Shown here: one piece after another, positions 53,218 to 61,168 of the stretch
Position numbering within the stretch: the first letter of the stretch is position 1
Layout: every line of letters begins with the position of its first letter
NCBI RefSeq assembly: GCF_014191725.1
Contig: NZ_JACHWZ010000026.1
Span: forward strand, 1 to 61,168
Direction: 5' to 3'
Length of the DNA stretch: 61,168 bases
From: Microbulbifer rhizosphaerae
GTDB lineage: Bacteria; Pseudomonadota; Gammaproteobacteria; Pseudomonadales; Cellvibrionaceae
Program-made: the position numbers and the translations under genes
The notes under the pieces: model-generated
Told to the model about the DNA's origin: nothing
Database searches by the model: none
What the model saw: the letters and a program-made list of their open reading frames with translations, nothing else

Positions 53218-53850
53218 TCAGATGACTTTGCAGACGTCGTCGAAATCGAACCGCGGGCTGCGCGGGTGCAACATTACCGGATCGCCGTAGCCCAGGTTGC
53301 ACAGGAAATTCGATTTGATATGGCTGTCCGGGGAGTGCTCCTGCTGGAATGCCCTGTCCTCGCAGGGTTCGCTGAAGAATTCCTTGTCCACCGCGGTGTT
53401 GTCGAAACCGGACATGGGTCCGCAATCCAGTCCCACCGCGCGCGCGGCGAGAATGAAGTAACCGCCCTGCAGGGAGGCGTTGCGGAACGCCGTGGCGGCC
53501 GCCAGTTCGGAGTTGTCCACGAACCAGTCCCGCGCCGGCGCGTGGGGGAACAGTTTCGGCAGGTAGTCGTAAAACTTCATATCGTGAGCGATGATCGCGG
53601 TTACCGGCGCGGCCATGGTCTTATCCACGTTGCCCTCATTCAGCGCCGGCTTGAGGCGCTCCTTGGCCTCCTTGCTGCGTAGAAACAAGACCCGCACCGG
53701 GCAGCAGTTGGCACTGGTGGGCCCCATTTTCATCAGGTCGTACAGCTGCCGGAGCGTCTCATCGCTCACCGGCTTGTCGAGCCAGTGGCTGTGGGTGCGC
53801 GCCTCGGTAAAGAGCTGCTTCAGGGACTCGCTGGAAATGCTCTCACCCAT
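53218..53850 (-). CDS. Nitroreductase-family protein (RutE/HadB-like)
   Basis: This 210-residue FMN-binding nitroreductase-fold protein resembles RutE and HadB/malonic semialdehyde reductase-type enzymes. [20 protein letters not shown] fits the FMN-binding segment and [21 protein letters not shown] the C-terminal block. No rut genes lie nearby, so the physiological substrate is uncertain. It is in the opposite direction to DUF2269. Confidence 0.85.
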   Translation of the reverse strand: MGESISSESLKQLFTEARTHSHWLDKPVSDETLRQLYDLMKMGPTSANCCPVRVLFLRSKEAKERLKPALNEGNVDKTMAAPVTAIIAHDMKFYDYLPKLFPHAPARDWFVDNSELAAATAFRNASLQGGYFILAARAVGLDCGPMSGFDNTAVDKEFFSEPCEDRAFQQEHSPDSHIKSNFLCNLGYGDPVMLHPRSPRFDFDDVCKVI

Positions 53851-53931
53851 GGTCTGCTCCTTGTGTGGGATTGCCGGTATCGAATAGATACTATAGCGTG
53901 GTATCAGCTACTTCCGACAACGGGCGAAGAC

Positions 53932-54192
53932 GTGGACCAAGAGCACAAAATCGACGTCAAACAGGCATTGCGCGTGTTTGACAAGATCACCAGAAAAGGC
54001 GTGAAAGAGGGAGACGGCTGGCACTACAGCGGCCTGACCGCAAGTACCGATTTCGACGGCTATACGGTTTTTATCAGTTCATCAAAGGTGCAGCTGACCA
54101 TTTTCTTTCACAACAAATATACGGTCGATTACGCCAACGCGGCGGAGCTTGAGGAATTCGTCAATCTGCTGGAGAAAATCGAGCGCAGTTAG
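53932..54192 (+). CDS. DUF3081-like small protein
   Basis: This 86-residue protein has KQALRVFDKITRKGVKEG, then STDFDGYTVFI and IFFHNKYTVDYANA, which fit my recollection of the DUF3081 family of small cytoplasmic proteins in marine gammaproteobacteria. No function is known. The GTG at 53932 is the likeliest start; an upstream start would overlap the nitroreductase gene and is less plausible. It is divergent from that gene. Confidence 0.65.
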   Translation: MDQEHKIDVKQALRVFDKITRKGVKEGDGWHYSGLTASTDFDGYTVFISSSKVQLTIFFHNKYTVDYANAAELEEFVNLLEKIERS

Positions 54193-54221
54193 GCCACATA
54201 CCGTTGAGTCAGACCACTTTT

Positions 54222-54290
54222 TATAGGAGCTTGCTTGCAAGCGAACAGCTACGGAGCACTGGTCTTTTCGCCCGCAAGCAGGCTCCTACA
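54222..54290. repeat. GTAGGAGC REP palindrome (imperfect)
   Basis: TATAGGAGCTTGCTTGCAAGCGAA faces TTCGCCCGCAAGCAGGCTCCTACA (each shown as a 24-base arm). Four mismatches occur. It lies between two converging genes. Confidence 0.85.
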
Positions 54291-54322
54291 GGGTGCCAAG
54301 TCTTAACCCAACTGTATTGAAA

Positions 54323-54943
54323 CTAGGCCCCGGCGGGCACGCCGCTGTGGAAGCGGAACTGGCCGTCCGCCCCCTCGACCAATTGCCGCTCCACCTCCAG
54401 CAACTGCCGCACCCGGGGCTCTATATCCTCCTCGCTGGCCTTCTTCGCCAGGGCCAGGTAATCGCGAAAATGTCGCGCCTCGGATTTCAGCAGCGACAGG
54501 TAGAACTTCTGCAGCTCCTCGTCCAGATGCGGCGCGATGCGCGCAAAGCGTTCGCAGGAGCGGGCCTCGATAATCGCGCCGCAGATCAGCGTATCCACCA
54601 GCCGCCCCGGCTCCGCGCTGCGCACCTGCTCGCGCAGGCCGGCGGCGTAGCGGGAGGCGCTGATATGGGGATAGGCGATGCCGCGCTTTTTCATAATTGC
54701 CAGCACCTGCTCGAAGTGGCGCAGTTCCTCGCGAGCCAGGCGCGACATCTTGCTGAGCAGGTCGAAGTTGTCGAGGTAGCGGAACATCAGGTTCAACGCC
54801 GTTCCCGCCGCCTTTTTCTCGCAGTTGGCGTGGTCCACCAGCATCAATTCCGGCGACTCCAGCGCGGCCCGCACCCAGGCATCCGGCGTGGGGCACAACA
54901 GAAAATCGTGAATGGCGGAGAGATCGGGGACCGGAGCGTTCAT
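54323..54943 (-). CDS. miaE: tRNA-(ms[2]io[6]A)-hydroxylase
   Basis: This 206-residue di-iron protein hydroxylates the isopentenyl group of ms2i6A37 in tRNA. The ferritin-like metal motifs are seen as LAREELRHFEQ and LLKSEARHFRDYL. The N-terminal FLLCPTPDAWVRAALE and CEKKAAGTALN blocks are family-typical. The ATG lies ten bases from the end of a MITE-like element, and no good ribosome site sits between them apart from AGGA in the element end. Confidence 0.95.
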   Translation of the reverse strand: MNAPVPDLSAIHDFLLCPTPDAWVRAALESPELMLVDHANCEKKAAGTALNLMFRYLDNFDLLSKMSRLAREELRHFEQVLAIMKKRGIAYPHISASRYAAGLREQVRSAEPGRLVDTLICGAIIEARSCERFARIAPHLDEELQKFYLSLLKSEARHFRDYLALAKKASEEDIEPRVRQLLEVERQLVEGADGQFRFHSGVPAGA

Positions 54944-54953
54944 GGGCGGTACT

Positions 54954-55232
54954 GTGTCCTGTATGGTACTAAATAGTGATACCAGCGGGCCGCTAAGCGG
55001 CCAGATGCAAGGCGCACTTGCGCCGGCGTAGTCATTCTACGTCAAGCAAGTGCAACGCCGCAGATGGCTGCTTAGCGGCCCGCCCGAAGGGAGCTCCCCC
55101 TCTTCACCAATCGAGAGGGCCCACAGCCGTGTTGCAGCTCTTGAAAATGGAATGACCATTCCCTGCGAGCTGCGCCTAACTGTGAACAACCTGGGGGGCT
55201 CTGGTATCACTATTTAGTACCATACAGGACAC
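54954..55232. mobile_element. MITE-like element, 279 bp with perfect 32-bp terminal inverted repeats
   Basis: The ends are perfect 32-base inverted repeats (54954-54985 and 55201-55232), beginning GTGTCCTGTATGGTACTA. The interior carries nested palindromes, for example CGGGCCGCTAAGCGGCC facing GGCTGCTTAGCGGCCCG, and no gene. It separates the TenA-like gene from miaE. The target duplication is not clear; an ACT on both sides of the boundary is possible. Confidence 0.85.
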
Positions 55233-55259
55233 TAGCAGTTGTCTGATTCGAGCGCGGGA

Positions 55260-56018
55260 TTATAACGACGACGCCCGCGGATTTGCAGCGCCGCCGTCGG
55301 ACTTCACCAAGCCACAGGCTTCGGCCACTTCATCGCGATAGGCCTGCCAGCCGTGCAATACCTTCCCCATCCACTGCAGCACCCGCGGGCGGGCGCCCTC
55401 CTCCACAAAATCCAGCATCAGGTGCCAGGCGACCTTGCGGTGGCCCCGCTCCACTTGGCGGTGCACCCGCGCCAGGACCAGGTTCTCGATCGGCAGCCCG
55501 TAGTGTTTCACCAGCGGGTGCTGGGACAGCGGCAGTTGCGGGCGCCGGGGCGCACCGGGCTCCAGTTCACCGCGCTCGTACTGGGTGCCCTGGATAAAAA
55601 TTGTGGTCACCGCCGCCGCCACCTCCCAGCCGTGACCGCTGACGGCCTCATCCAGCAGCGCGCGAAACTCCGCCGCCTTCGGCAGCAGCTTCACCCGCCT
55701 GAAGCGATCCAGGTTCATTCCCAGGCCGCGGGGATACTGCAGGAACAGCTCCGGATGCGGCCTGCCGCCGCTCAGGCCGCCGGTCTCCTCCTCGTAGAGA
55801 TCTTCCGCCAGTTCCTGTCGCACCTTGGCCACCGGACACTGCACATAGGCGCGGCCGATCATTACCGGAAGATCGCGCACATAGACCGCGTACTCCTGCT
55901 CCAGATGGATATGCAACCGCTCCTTCAACACCAGCCCACCGGCAAACGCCGGACAGGCCCAATGCACCTTGCGCTCCATCACCCGCAGCAGTCCCTCTCG
56001 AAATTCGCTTCGGTTCAT
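55260..56018 (-). CDS. TenA/PqqC-like iron-containing redox protein
   Basis: This 252-residue protein fits the haem-oxygenase-like TenA/PqqC/CADD fold. Helices carry possible metal-binding residues in ELAEDLYEEETGG and HPLVKHYGL. It lacks clear signatures of either TenA thiaminase or PqqC, so the reaction is unknown. It is upstream of miaE across the MITE, and divergent from tus. Confidence 0.7.
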   Translation of the reverse strand: MNRSEFREGLLRVMERKVHWACPAFAGGLVLKERLHIHLEQEYAVYVRDLPVMIGRAYVQCPVAKVRQELAEDLYEEETGGLSGGRPHPELFLQYPRGLGMNLDRFRRVKLLPKAAEFRALLDEAVSGHGWEVAAAVTTIFIQGTQYERGELEPGAPRRPQLPLSQHPLVKHYGLPIENLVLARVHRQVERGHRKVAWHLMLDFVEEGARPRVLQWMGKVLHGWQAYRDEVAEACGLVKSDGGAANPRASSL

Positions 56019-56186
56019 ATGGAGAATGGTAGGAAGATCGGGGCACCGGCACTAATCGGCCTGCTGCGCTTATCCACCCTACTAATCCCCTACCCTGATG
56101 ACTTCTGGTTGTACTCCGAAACCTGACCCTGATTAAATTCCAAATTGATAACGGTTTATTAAGTGGTTTAATATTGCAGGAAGTAC

Positions 56187-57128
56187 ATGGGAGATTTCCA
56201 GATGGGCGAACAGCAAAAGCTGGCTCGGCGCATTCCGCCATTGCTCGACAAACTGCATGCCAGCGCCGACGAACTCCGCAACGCGTTGGAACAGTTGCAG
56301 GATTCACCCAGGCCCTGGCAGCACTACCTGTTACAGCCGGTTTTCGCCCGCAATGCCGCCGAACTGCTGGGCGGTACTTTCGAAAAACCCTTCGCCCTCG
56401 CTGGCGCCCTCTACGCCCAACTGGACTACTGCGATTCCGCGGGCACTCCCGGCGACGCCCGCGCCACCCTGCAGATTCCCGGCCTGCTCTGCGTGCCCGC
56501 GCCGGTTATCGAACTCGCGCAACAGCTGAATATGGACAAAGACGCCTTCTTCAAAGCCGTGGCTGAATTCAAGGCCGCACTGGCTGAACGCCCCGCCCCG
56601 GAACGGGACCGCCAGTTGCGCGACCTGCTCTCAACCGCCGGCCACCCCCGCGCCCATCTGCGCCAGTGCTACCGCCAGGTGCTGCTCTGCCCCGAGCGGC
56701 CCCAGGCCATCGCACTGAGTTGGATCAAAGCGCGCAAGTCGATCCGCAAGGTATCGGTGGAATGGTGCGAGAGAAAACTGGTGCAGCTGGACCCCCAGGG
56801 GGCGGACCCGGGCATCCAGTACCAGCGGCAATTGCTGGCGGGGCTGCACCGGAACCAGCACGGCGACCTGCGCCAAGTGCAGGTGCAGAGCCGCCCCAAT
56901 CTGCAGGTGGCGGAAATTTTTCGCGACAAAAGTGGCGAAACCTATCGCCAAGTGGGCTACGCGGCCATGCCGGTTCTGGTACTGGGGGATGAAAGCAGCC
57001 AGCTGCCGGAATTTACCCGGGTGGATCACCAGCCGGCGGTGAGCCTGCGCCGGCAGCGGCGGGATTTGGCGTTGTCCCGCGAGCCGTTTCTGGCGGCGTT
57101 GCGGGTGTATTTGCGCGAGGCCGGCTAG
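56187..57128 (+). CDS. tus: DNA replication terminus site-binding protein (Tus-like)
   Basis: This 313-residue protein aligns by eye with Escherichia coli Tus (309 residues). ATLQIPGLLCVPAPVIEL corresponds to AAVRLPGVLC, HLRQCYRQVLLC to LITLNAYRTLTVL, and VQVQSRPNLQVAEIF to the VKVQP region. Tus binds Ter sites and blocks replication forks from one side. The ATG at 56187 follows AGGAAG; an ATG at 56202 is an alternative. I could not find a convincing Ter sequence beside it. Confidence 0.85.
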   Translation: MGDFQMGEQQKLARRIPPLLDKLHASADELRNALEQLQDSPRPWQHYLLQPVFARNAAELLGGTFEKPFALAGALYAQLDYCDSAGTPGDARATLQIPGLLCVPAPVIELAQQLNMDKDAFFKAVAEFKAALAERPAPERDRQLRDLLSTAGHPRAHLRQCYRQVLLCPERPQAIALSWIKARKSIRKVSVEWCERKLVQLDPQGADPGIQYQRQLLAGLHRNQHGDLRQVQVQSRPNLQVAEIFRDKSGETYRQVGYAAMPVLVLGDESSQLPEFTRVDHQPAVSLRRQRRDLALSREPFLAALRVYLREAG

Positions 57129-57137
57129 CGCGTCACT

Positions 57138-57272
57138 GTAGGAGTGGCCGTTGGCCGCGATTGGTATCAGACAAGGACGGAAGACGAGATGCAAAAAGGC
57201 CACTGATCGCAGGGTTGCCCGCCCTCAACTACGAAATGACGCCCATCGCGGCCAACGGCCGCTTCTCCTACA
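57138..57272. repeat. GTAGGAGT REP pair with long loop
   Basis: TGTAGGAGTGGCCGTTGGCC at 57138 faces GGCCAACGGCCGCTTCTCCTACA ending at 57272. The loop of about 80 bases holds no gene. It lies between tus and the DUF1289 gene. Confidence 0.8.
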
Positions 57273-57319
57273 TAGATAAGGATATTTGTTGTTGTGTAAG
57301 CAACGGGAAATTCCGGGAA

Positions 57320-57775
57320 TCAGGCTTTCTGCAACCCGGGGGCCACATAGCGCTGGTAGTAGGCCCCCGATAGCGCATAAAAATCCTCGTCGATACGCCG
57401 GCGCAGCTCCGTCAGCGGCACACCCCGGGCCTGGGCTGTGGGGCGCAGGCCGTAGTCCGCCGGGTTGTCGATCTGGCTGGCGCCGGCGCGCAGCAGTTCG
57501 AACACCCAACAGTAGGGATTCTGGTCCGCATTGAAGGCGATCTGCTGATGGCGCAACTGCGCCAGCAGCACCCGATCATCCACAATCTCCAACTGGCTGC
57601 GCACCGCATTGGCCAGGTAACCCTCGCGACGCTCGGCGATAATCCGCCGCTGCTCCTCGGAATAGGCATTCCAGTGGATCACCTCGTGAGCAAAGCGCTT
57701 GCAGCCACGGCACACATCGTCGCCGATGCCGGTGGAACAAACGCCGATACAGGGAGTGCGGACTTTTTTGTACAT
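57320..57775 (-). CDS. DUF1289-containing protein
   Basis: This 151-residue protein starts with a DUF1289 domain, TPCIGVCSTGIGDDVCRGCKR. Its cysteines C9, C13, C22 and C25 likely bind a metal or Fe-S cluster. The remaining 110 residues are helical and not recognised, so this is longer than simple DUF1289 proteins. The ATG at 57773-57775 puts the motif at the N-terminus. The ribosome site is weak. It is divergent from acnB. Confidence 0.8.
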   Translation of the reverse strand: MYKKVRTPCIGVCSTGIGDDVCRGCKRFAHEVIHWNAYSEEQRRIIAERREGYLANAVRSQLEIVDDRVLLAQLRHQQIAFNADQNPYCWVFELLRAGASQIDNPADYGLRPTAQARGVPLTELRRRIDEDFYALSGAYYQRYVAPGLQKA

Positions 57776-57949
57776 CGAATAATCAAGCCGGTCTGCGCTG
57801 GTATCAACCAGTCTGAAATCGGGTGGGGATAATCTTGCCCGGTAGACTATTTTGTTTGGATTCCGAAAGAAAGCCACCGCCCATAAAACGACCATTATTC
57901 ACCAAACAAATAATCGAAATTCGCGTAAGTTATTGATTTTTCAATAAAC

Positions 57950-57978
57950 TTAACAGCAATTCGGCTTTACTGTAGAAT
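57950..57978 (+). promoter_or_regulatory. Sigma-70 promoter of acnB
   Basis: TTAACA (57950-57955), a 17-base spacer and TAGAAT (57973-57978) lie about 125 bases before the acnB start. A GTTATTGA/TCAATAAC palindrome lies just upstream and could be a regulator site. Confidence 0.6.
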
Positions 57979-58101
57979 TCGCCACCCCCGCCTCCAGCGG
58001 CCGCGAACACAACGCGAACACAAAGAGCCCCGCCAATTCAGCAGTTGCCCGGGGTATCCGCCAGCTGTTGGTGCCACTCCATATACCAAGAGGACTTATC
58101 C

Positions 58102-60717
58102 GTGCTTGAAGCCTATCGCAAACACGTCGCCGAACGCGCCGAACAGGGTATTCCACCCAAGCCTCTAGATGCCGAACAAGTGGCCGGGCTGGTAGAGCTG
58201 TTGAAGAATCCCCCCGCCGGCGAGGAACAGGAGCTGGTCGAACTGCTCACCCACCGCGTGCCGCCGGGCGTGGACGAAGCCGCTTACGTCAAAGCCGGTT
58301 TCCTGTCCGCCATCGTCAAGGGCGAGGCCCAGTCCCCGCTGATCGACCGCGAACACGCCACCAAGCTGCTGGGCCAGATGCTGGGCGGCTACAACATCGT
58401 CACGCTGGTGGAATTGCTCGACGACAAAGACCTGGGCGAGCTGGCCGCAGAACAGCTGAAAGGCACCCTGCTGATGTTCGACGCCTTCCACGATGTGGAA
58501 GAGAAAGCCAAGGCGGGCAACGCCTATGCCAAGGCGGTGATCGAATCCTGGGCCGAGGGCGAGTGGTTCACCAAGCGCAACAAAGTGCCCGAGAGCATCA
58601 AAGTGGCCGTATTCAAGGTCACCGGCGAAACCAACACCGACGACCTCTCCCCCGCCCCCGACGCCTGGTCCCGCCCCGACATTCCGCTGCACGCGCTGGC
58701 CATGTACAAAATGCAGCGCGATGGCCTGGAACCAGAAGAACCCGGCGTAAAAGGCCCACTCAAGCAAATTGAAGAAGTGAAAGCCAAGGGCCTTCCGGTT
58801 GCCTTTGTCGGCGACGTGGTCGGCACCGGCTCCTCGCGCAAGTCCGCCACCAACTCCGTGCTCTGGTACTTCGGCGAAGAAATGCCCGGTGTGCCCAACA
58901 AGAAGTCCGGCGGCATCTGTATCGGCAGCAAAGTGGCCCCCATCTTCTACAACACCATGGAAGACGCTGGCGCACTGGTGTTCGAAGCGCCAGTCGATGA
59001 CCTGAATATGGGCGACGTGATCGAGATCCGCCCCTACGAAGGCAAGATCCTCTCCGAAGACGGCAAAGTGCTGTCCGAGTTCGAACTGAAATCCCAGGTA
59101 CTGCTGGACGAAGTGCAGGCCGGTGGCCGCATCAACCTGATTATCGGCCGCGGCCTCACCACCAAGGCCCGCGAATCCCTCGGCCTGGAGCCGTCCGACC
59201 TGTTCCGCAAACCGGAACAACCGGCGGAAAGCGACAAGGGCTACACCCTCGCGCAAAAAATGGTCGGCCGCGCCTGCGGCGTCGAAGGCATCCGCCCCGG
59301 CACCTACTGCGAACCGAAGATGACTACTGTGGGTTCCCAGGATACCACCGGCCCCATGACCCGCGACGAGCTGAAAGACCTGGCCTGCCTGGGCTTCTCC
59401 ACCGACCTGGTGATGCAGTCCTTCTGCCACACCGCCGCCTATCCCAAGCCGGTGGATATCGACACCCAGCATAAACTGCCGGACTTCATTATGAACCGCG
59501 GCGGCGTCTCCCTGCGCCCGGCGGACGGCATCATTCATAGCTGGCTGAACCGCATGCTGCTGCCCGACACCGTGGGCACCGGCGGCGACTCACACACCCG
59601 CTTCCCGATGGGCATTTCCTTCCCGGCCGGCTCCGGCCTCGTCGCCTTCGCCGCTGCCACTGGCGTGATGCCGCTGGATATGCCGGAATCCGTACTGGTG
59701 CGCTTCAAGGGCGAAATGCAGCCCGGCATCACTCTGCGCGACCTGGTGCATGCGATCCCCTACTACGGCATCAAGCAGGGCCTGCTGACTGTAGAGAAGA
59801 AAGGCAAGAAGAACGCCTTCTCCGGCCGCATCCTCGAGATCGAGGGCCTGGACAACCTGACCGTCGAACAGGCATTTGAGCTGTCCGACGCCTCCGCCGA
59901 GCGCTCCGCCGCCGGCTGTACCATCAAGCTGTCTGAAGAAACCATCGCCGAGTACCTGCGCTCCAACATCACCCTGCTGCGCTGGATGATCGCCGAGGGT
60001 TACGGCTCCGCCCGCACCCTGGAGCGCCGCGCGCGCGCCATGGAAGAGTGGCTGGAAAACCCGCAACTGATGGAAGCCGACAAGGACGCCGAGTACGCGG
60101 AAATTGTCGAGATCGACCTGGCCGAGATCAAAGAACCGATTGTCTGCGCCCCCAACGACCCGGACGACGCGCGCCTGCTGTCCGAAGTCGCCGGCGACAA
60201 GGTCGACGAAGTCTTCCTCGGTTCCTGCATGACCAACATCGGCCACTTCCGCGCCGCCGGCAAACTGCTCGACCAGCACAAGGGCAGCATCCCTACCCGC
60301 ATGTGGATCGCCCCGCCCACCAAAATGGACGAGCACCAGCTGATGGAAGAAGGCTACTACAACATCTACGGCGCCGCCGGCGCCCGCACCGAAATGCCCG
60401 GCTGCTCCCTGTGCATGGGCAACCAGGCGCGGGTGGCCGCAGGGTCCACCGTACTCTCCACCTCCACCCGCAACTTCCCCAACCGCCTGGGCGACGGTGC
60501 CAACGTCTACCTCACCTCCGCGGAACTCGCCTCCGTGGGCGCCATCCTCGGCAAACTGCCCACCCCGGCCGAGTACCAGGCCTATGCGAAAAACATCAAC
60601 GCCATGGCCGGGGAAATCTACCGCTACCTGAACTTCGATCAGATCGAGGAATTCCAGAAATCTGCTGAGGAAGGCAAGCGGATTGCGGCAACAGAGATTC
60701 AGGATATTGCGGTTTAA
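58102..60717 (+). CDS. acnB: Aconitate hydratase B
   Basis: This 871-residue Fe-S enzyme interconverts citrate and isocitrate. The N-terminal HEAT-like domain ([19 protein letters not shown]) is typical of AcnB. The swivelling domain comes before the catalytic part, as expected. Cluster cysteines appear in [12 protein letters not shown] and CSLCMGNQ. Translation starts at GTG 58102 after AAGAGGA; the longer upstream frame is not needed. The length is close to the Escherichia coli enzyme (865). Confidence 0.98.
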   Translation: MLEAYRKHVAERAEQGIPPKPLDAEQVAGLVELLKNPPAGEEQELVELLTHRVPPGVDEAAYVKAGFLSAIVKGEAQSPLIDREHATKLLGQMLGGYNIVTLVELLDDKDLGELAAEQLKGTLLMFDAFHDVEEKAKAGNAYAKAVIESWAEGEWFTKRNKVPESIKVAVFKVTGETNTDDLSPAPDAWSRPDIPLHALAMYKMQRDGLEPEEPGVKGPLKQIEEVKAKGLPVAFVGDVVGTGSSRKSATNSVLWYFGEEMPGVPNKKSGGICIGSKVAPIFYNTMEDAGALVFEAPVDDLNMGDVIEIRPYEGKILSEDGKVLSEFELKSQVLLDEVQAGGRINLIIGRGLTTKARESLGLEPSDLFRKPEQPAESDKGYTLAQKMVGRACGVEGIRPGTYCEPKMTTVGSQDTTGPMTRDELKDLACLGFSTDLVMQSFCHTAAYPKPVDIDTQHKLPDFIMNRGGVSLRPADGIIHSWLNRMLLPDTVGTGGDSHTRFPMGISFPAGSGLVAFAAATGVMPLDMPESVLVRFKGEMQPGITLRDLVHAIPYYGIKQGLLTVEKKGKKNAFSGRILEIEGLDNLTVEQAFELSDASAERSAAGCTIKLSEETIAEYLRSNITLLRWMIAEGYGSARTLERRARAMEEWLENPQLMEADKDAEYAEIVEIDLAEIKEPIVCAPNDPDDARLLSEVAGDKVDEVFLGSCMTNIGHFRAAGKLLDQHKGSIPTRMWIAPPTKMDEHQLMEEGYYNIYGAAGARTEMPGCSLCMGNQARVAAGSTVLSTSTRNFPNRLGDGANVYLTSAELASVGAILGKLPTPAEYQAYAKNINAMAGEIYRYLNFDQIEEFQKSAEEGKRIAATEIQDIAV

Positions 60718-60739
60718 GGGATAGCCCTGTCTCCGACTG

Positions 60740-60772
60740 AAAAGCCCTGCCCTTATCGGCGGGGCTTTTTTA
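60740..60772 (+). terminator. Rho-independent terminator of acnB
   Basis: AAAGCCCTGCC pairs with GGCGGGGCTTT around a CTTATC loop and is followed by a T-run. It lies about 23 bases after the acnB stop. Confidence 0.9.
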
Positions 60773-61168
60773 TGTCGGCTACAAAAGTAAAAAGATCAAA
60801 AAATAATCAGATTGGCCGGATTCATGAGCCAGTGGCTCTTGAATACCGGAGGATTGCCTGTAACTCATTGACTTTTAAGGGGTTCACAATATGATCAAGA
60901 GCCATGTCGGCTTCTGAATTAACAAGCCACAGACTCGTTTTTCATCGCACACAATGTGATAGCTGCCTCCCTATCTTATTGATTTAACAGGATTTCCCGG
61001 GGAAAAAGCCAAAAGGGGGTCGCGGTGAACAAGAGCCAAGGTGATATAGAGCCAATGGCTCATGAATAAAACTGTTATGGCGGCTTGTTCGTAAAGGAAA
61101 AAAGCAAAATTTATGGCGTAAAGTGCTGTGCAAGTAGCCAGCAATTCGGCATCAAAGCCAGTGCCAAC
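60773..61168. repeat. Three TTCATGAGCCA-type palindromes, no gene seen
   Basis: No gene is supported in this 396-base end. A palindrome ATTCATGAGCCAGTGGCTC..TGAAT is at 60820-60844. Related ones are at 60894-60917 (TCAAGAGCC..GGCTTCTGA) and 61048-61067 (GAGCCAATGGCTC). They may be operator sites of a gene beyond the window, or a small repeat family. Confidence 0.5.

Noticed and set aside
56100..56130. A possible Ter site (CTGGTTGTACTCCG) beside tus
   Set aside because: It resembles part of the Escherichia coli Ter core but lacks the expected GTTGTAACTA order, so it cannot be supported.
58165..59538. A 457-codon minus-strand open frame
   Set aside because: It is antisense to acnB and rich in His, Gly and Ala as expected of a shadow frame.
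1..61168. CRISPR arrays
   Set aside because: No regularly spaced direct repeats with unique spacers were seen; the repeats present are palindromic pairs.

Overview
The window looks like a chromosomal segment from a marine gammaproteobacterium, probably a Cellvibrionales/Microbulbifer-type organism. This is inferred from the GC-rich housekeeping genes (acnB, glnS, cysS, folD, rsuA, lpxH, nadK), a Pro-Arg-His tRNA cluster of gammaproteobacterial style, a Tus-like protein, and abundant GTAGGAGC-type REP palindromes. No 16S gene or database comparison is available here, so the genus is a guess.

Positions 279-23197 hold a surface-polysaccharide locus, all on the minus strand. Read in transcription order it begins with an EPS-associated MarR-like regulator and an RfaH antiterminator. 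A near-perfect ops element follows, then UDP-glucose dehydrogenase, a coiled-coil protein of unknown function, a two-domain glycosyltransferase, and a complete CMP-pseudaminic acid set in the order pseB-C-F-G-H-I with overlapping or abutting genes. Next come an ABC-transmembrane/kinase-like fusion, a glycosyltransferase-like/alginate-lyase fusion, two AT-rich glycosyltransferases, gmd and fcl for GDP-L-fucose, another GT2, a decayed IS5-type element and a polysaccharide pyruvyl transferase. The proteins predict an acidic capsule or exopolysaccharide containing uronic acid, fucose, pseudaminic acid and pyruvate.

Positions 23399-35318 are mostly core functions: nadK, a PLP D-cysteine desulfhydrase-like enzyme, a Val-Asp tRNA unit preceded by a very long hairpin, a DUF6351 secreted hydrolase-like protein, cysC, a Pro-Arg-His tRNA unit, folD, rsuA with an in-frame palindromic insertion, rsmC, a spermidine-synthase-like methyltransferase and a free-methionine-sulfoxide reductase. 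Positions 35512-42813 encode a complete four-gene Wadjet (JetABCD) anti-plasmid SMC system, best matching type II. REP palindromes lie in both of its internal gaps, and jetD carries a 15-bp coding minisatellite.

Positions 42829-61168 hold a DUF3012 lipoprotein, cysS, glnS, ppiB, lpxH, a saccharopine-dehydrogenase-like oxidoreductase, a SulP transporter/beta-carbonic anhydrase pair with a divergent LysR regulator, DUF2269, a nitroreductase, a DUF3081-like protein, miaE, a 279-bp MITE-like element, a TenA/PqqC-like protein, a Tus homologue, DUF1289 and acnB. Several dispersed palindromic repeat families fill the gaps. No CRISPR array, rRNA or intact transposase was seen.
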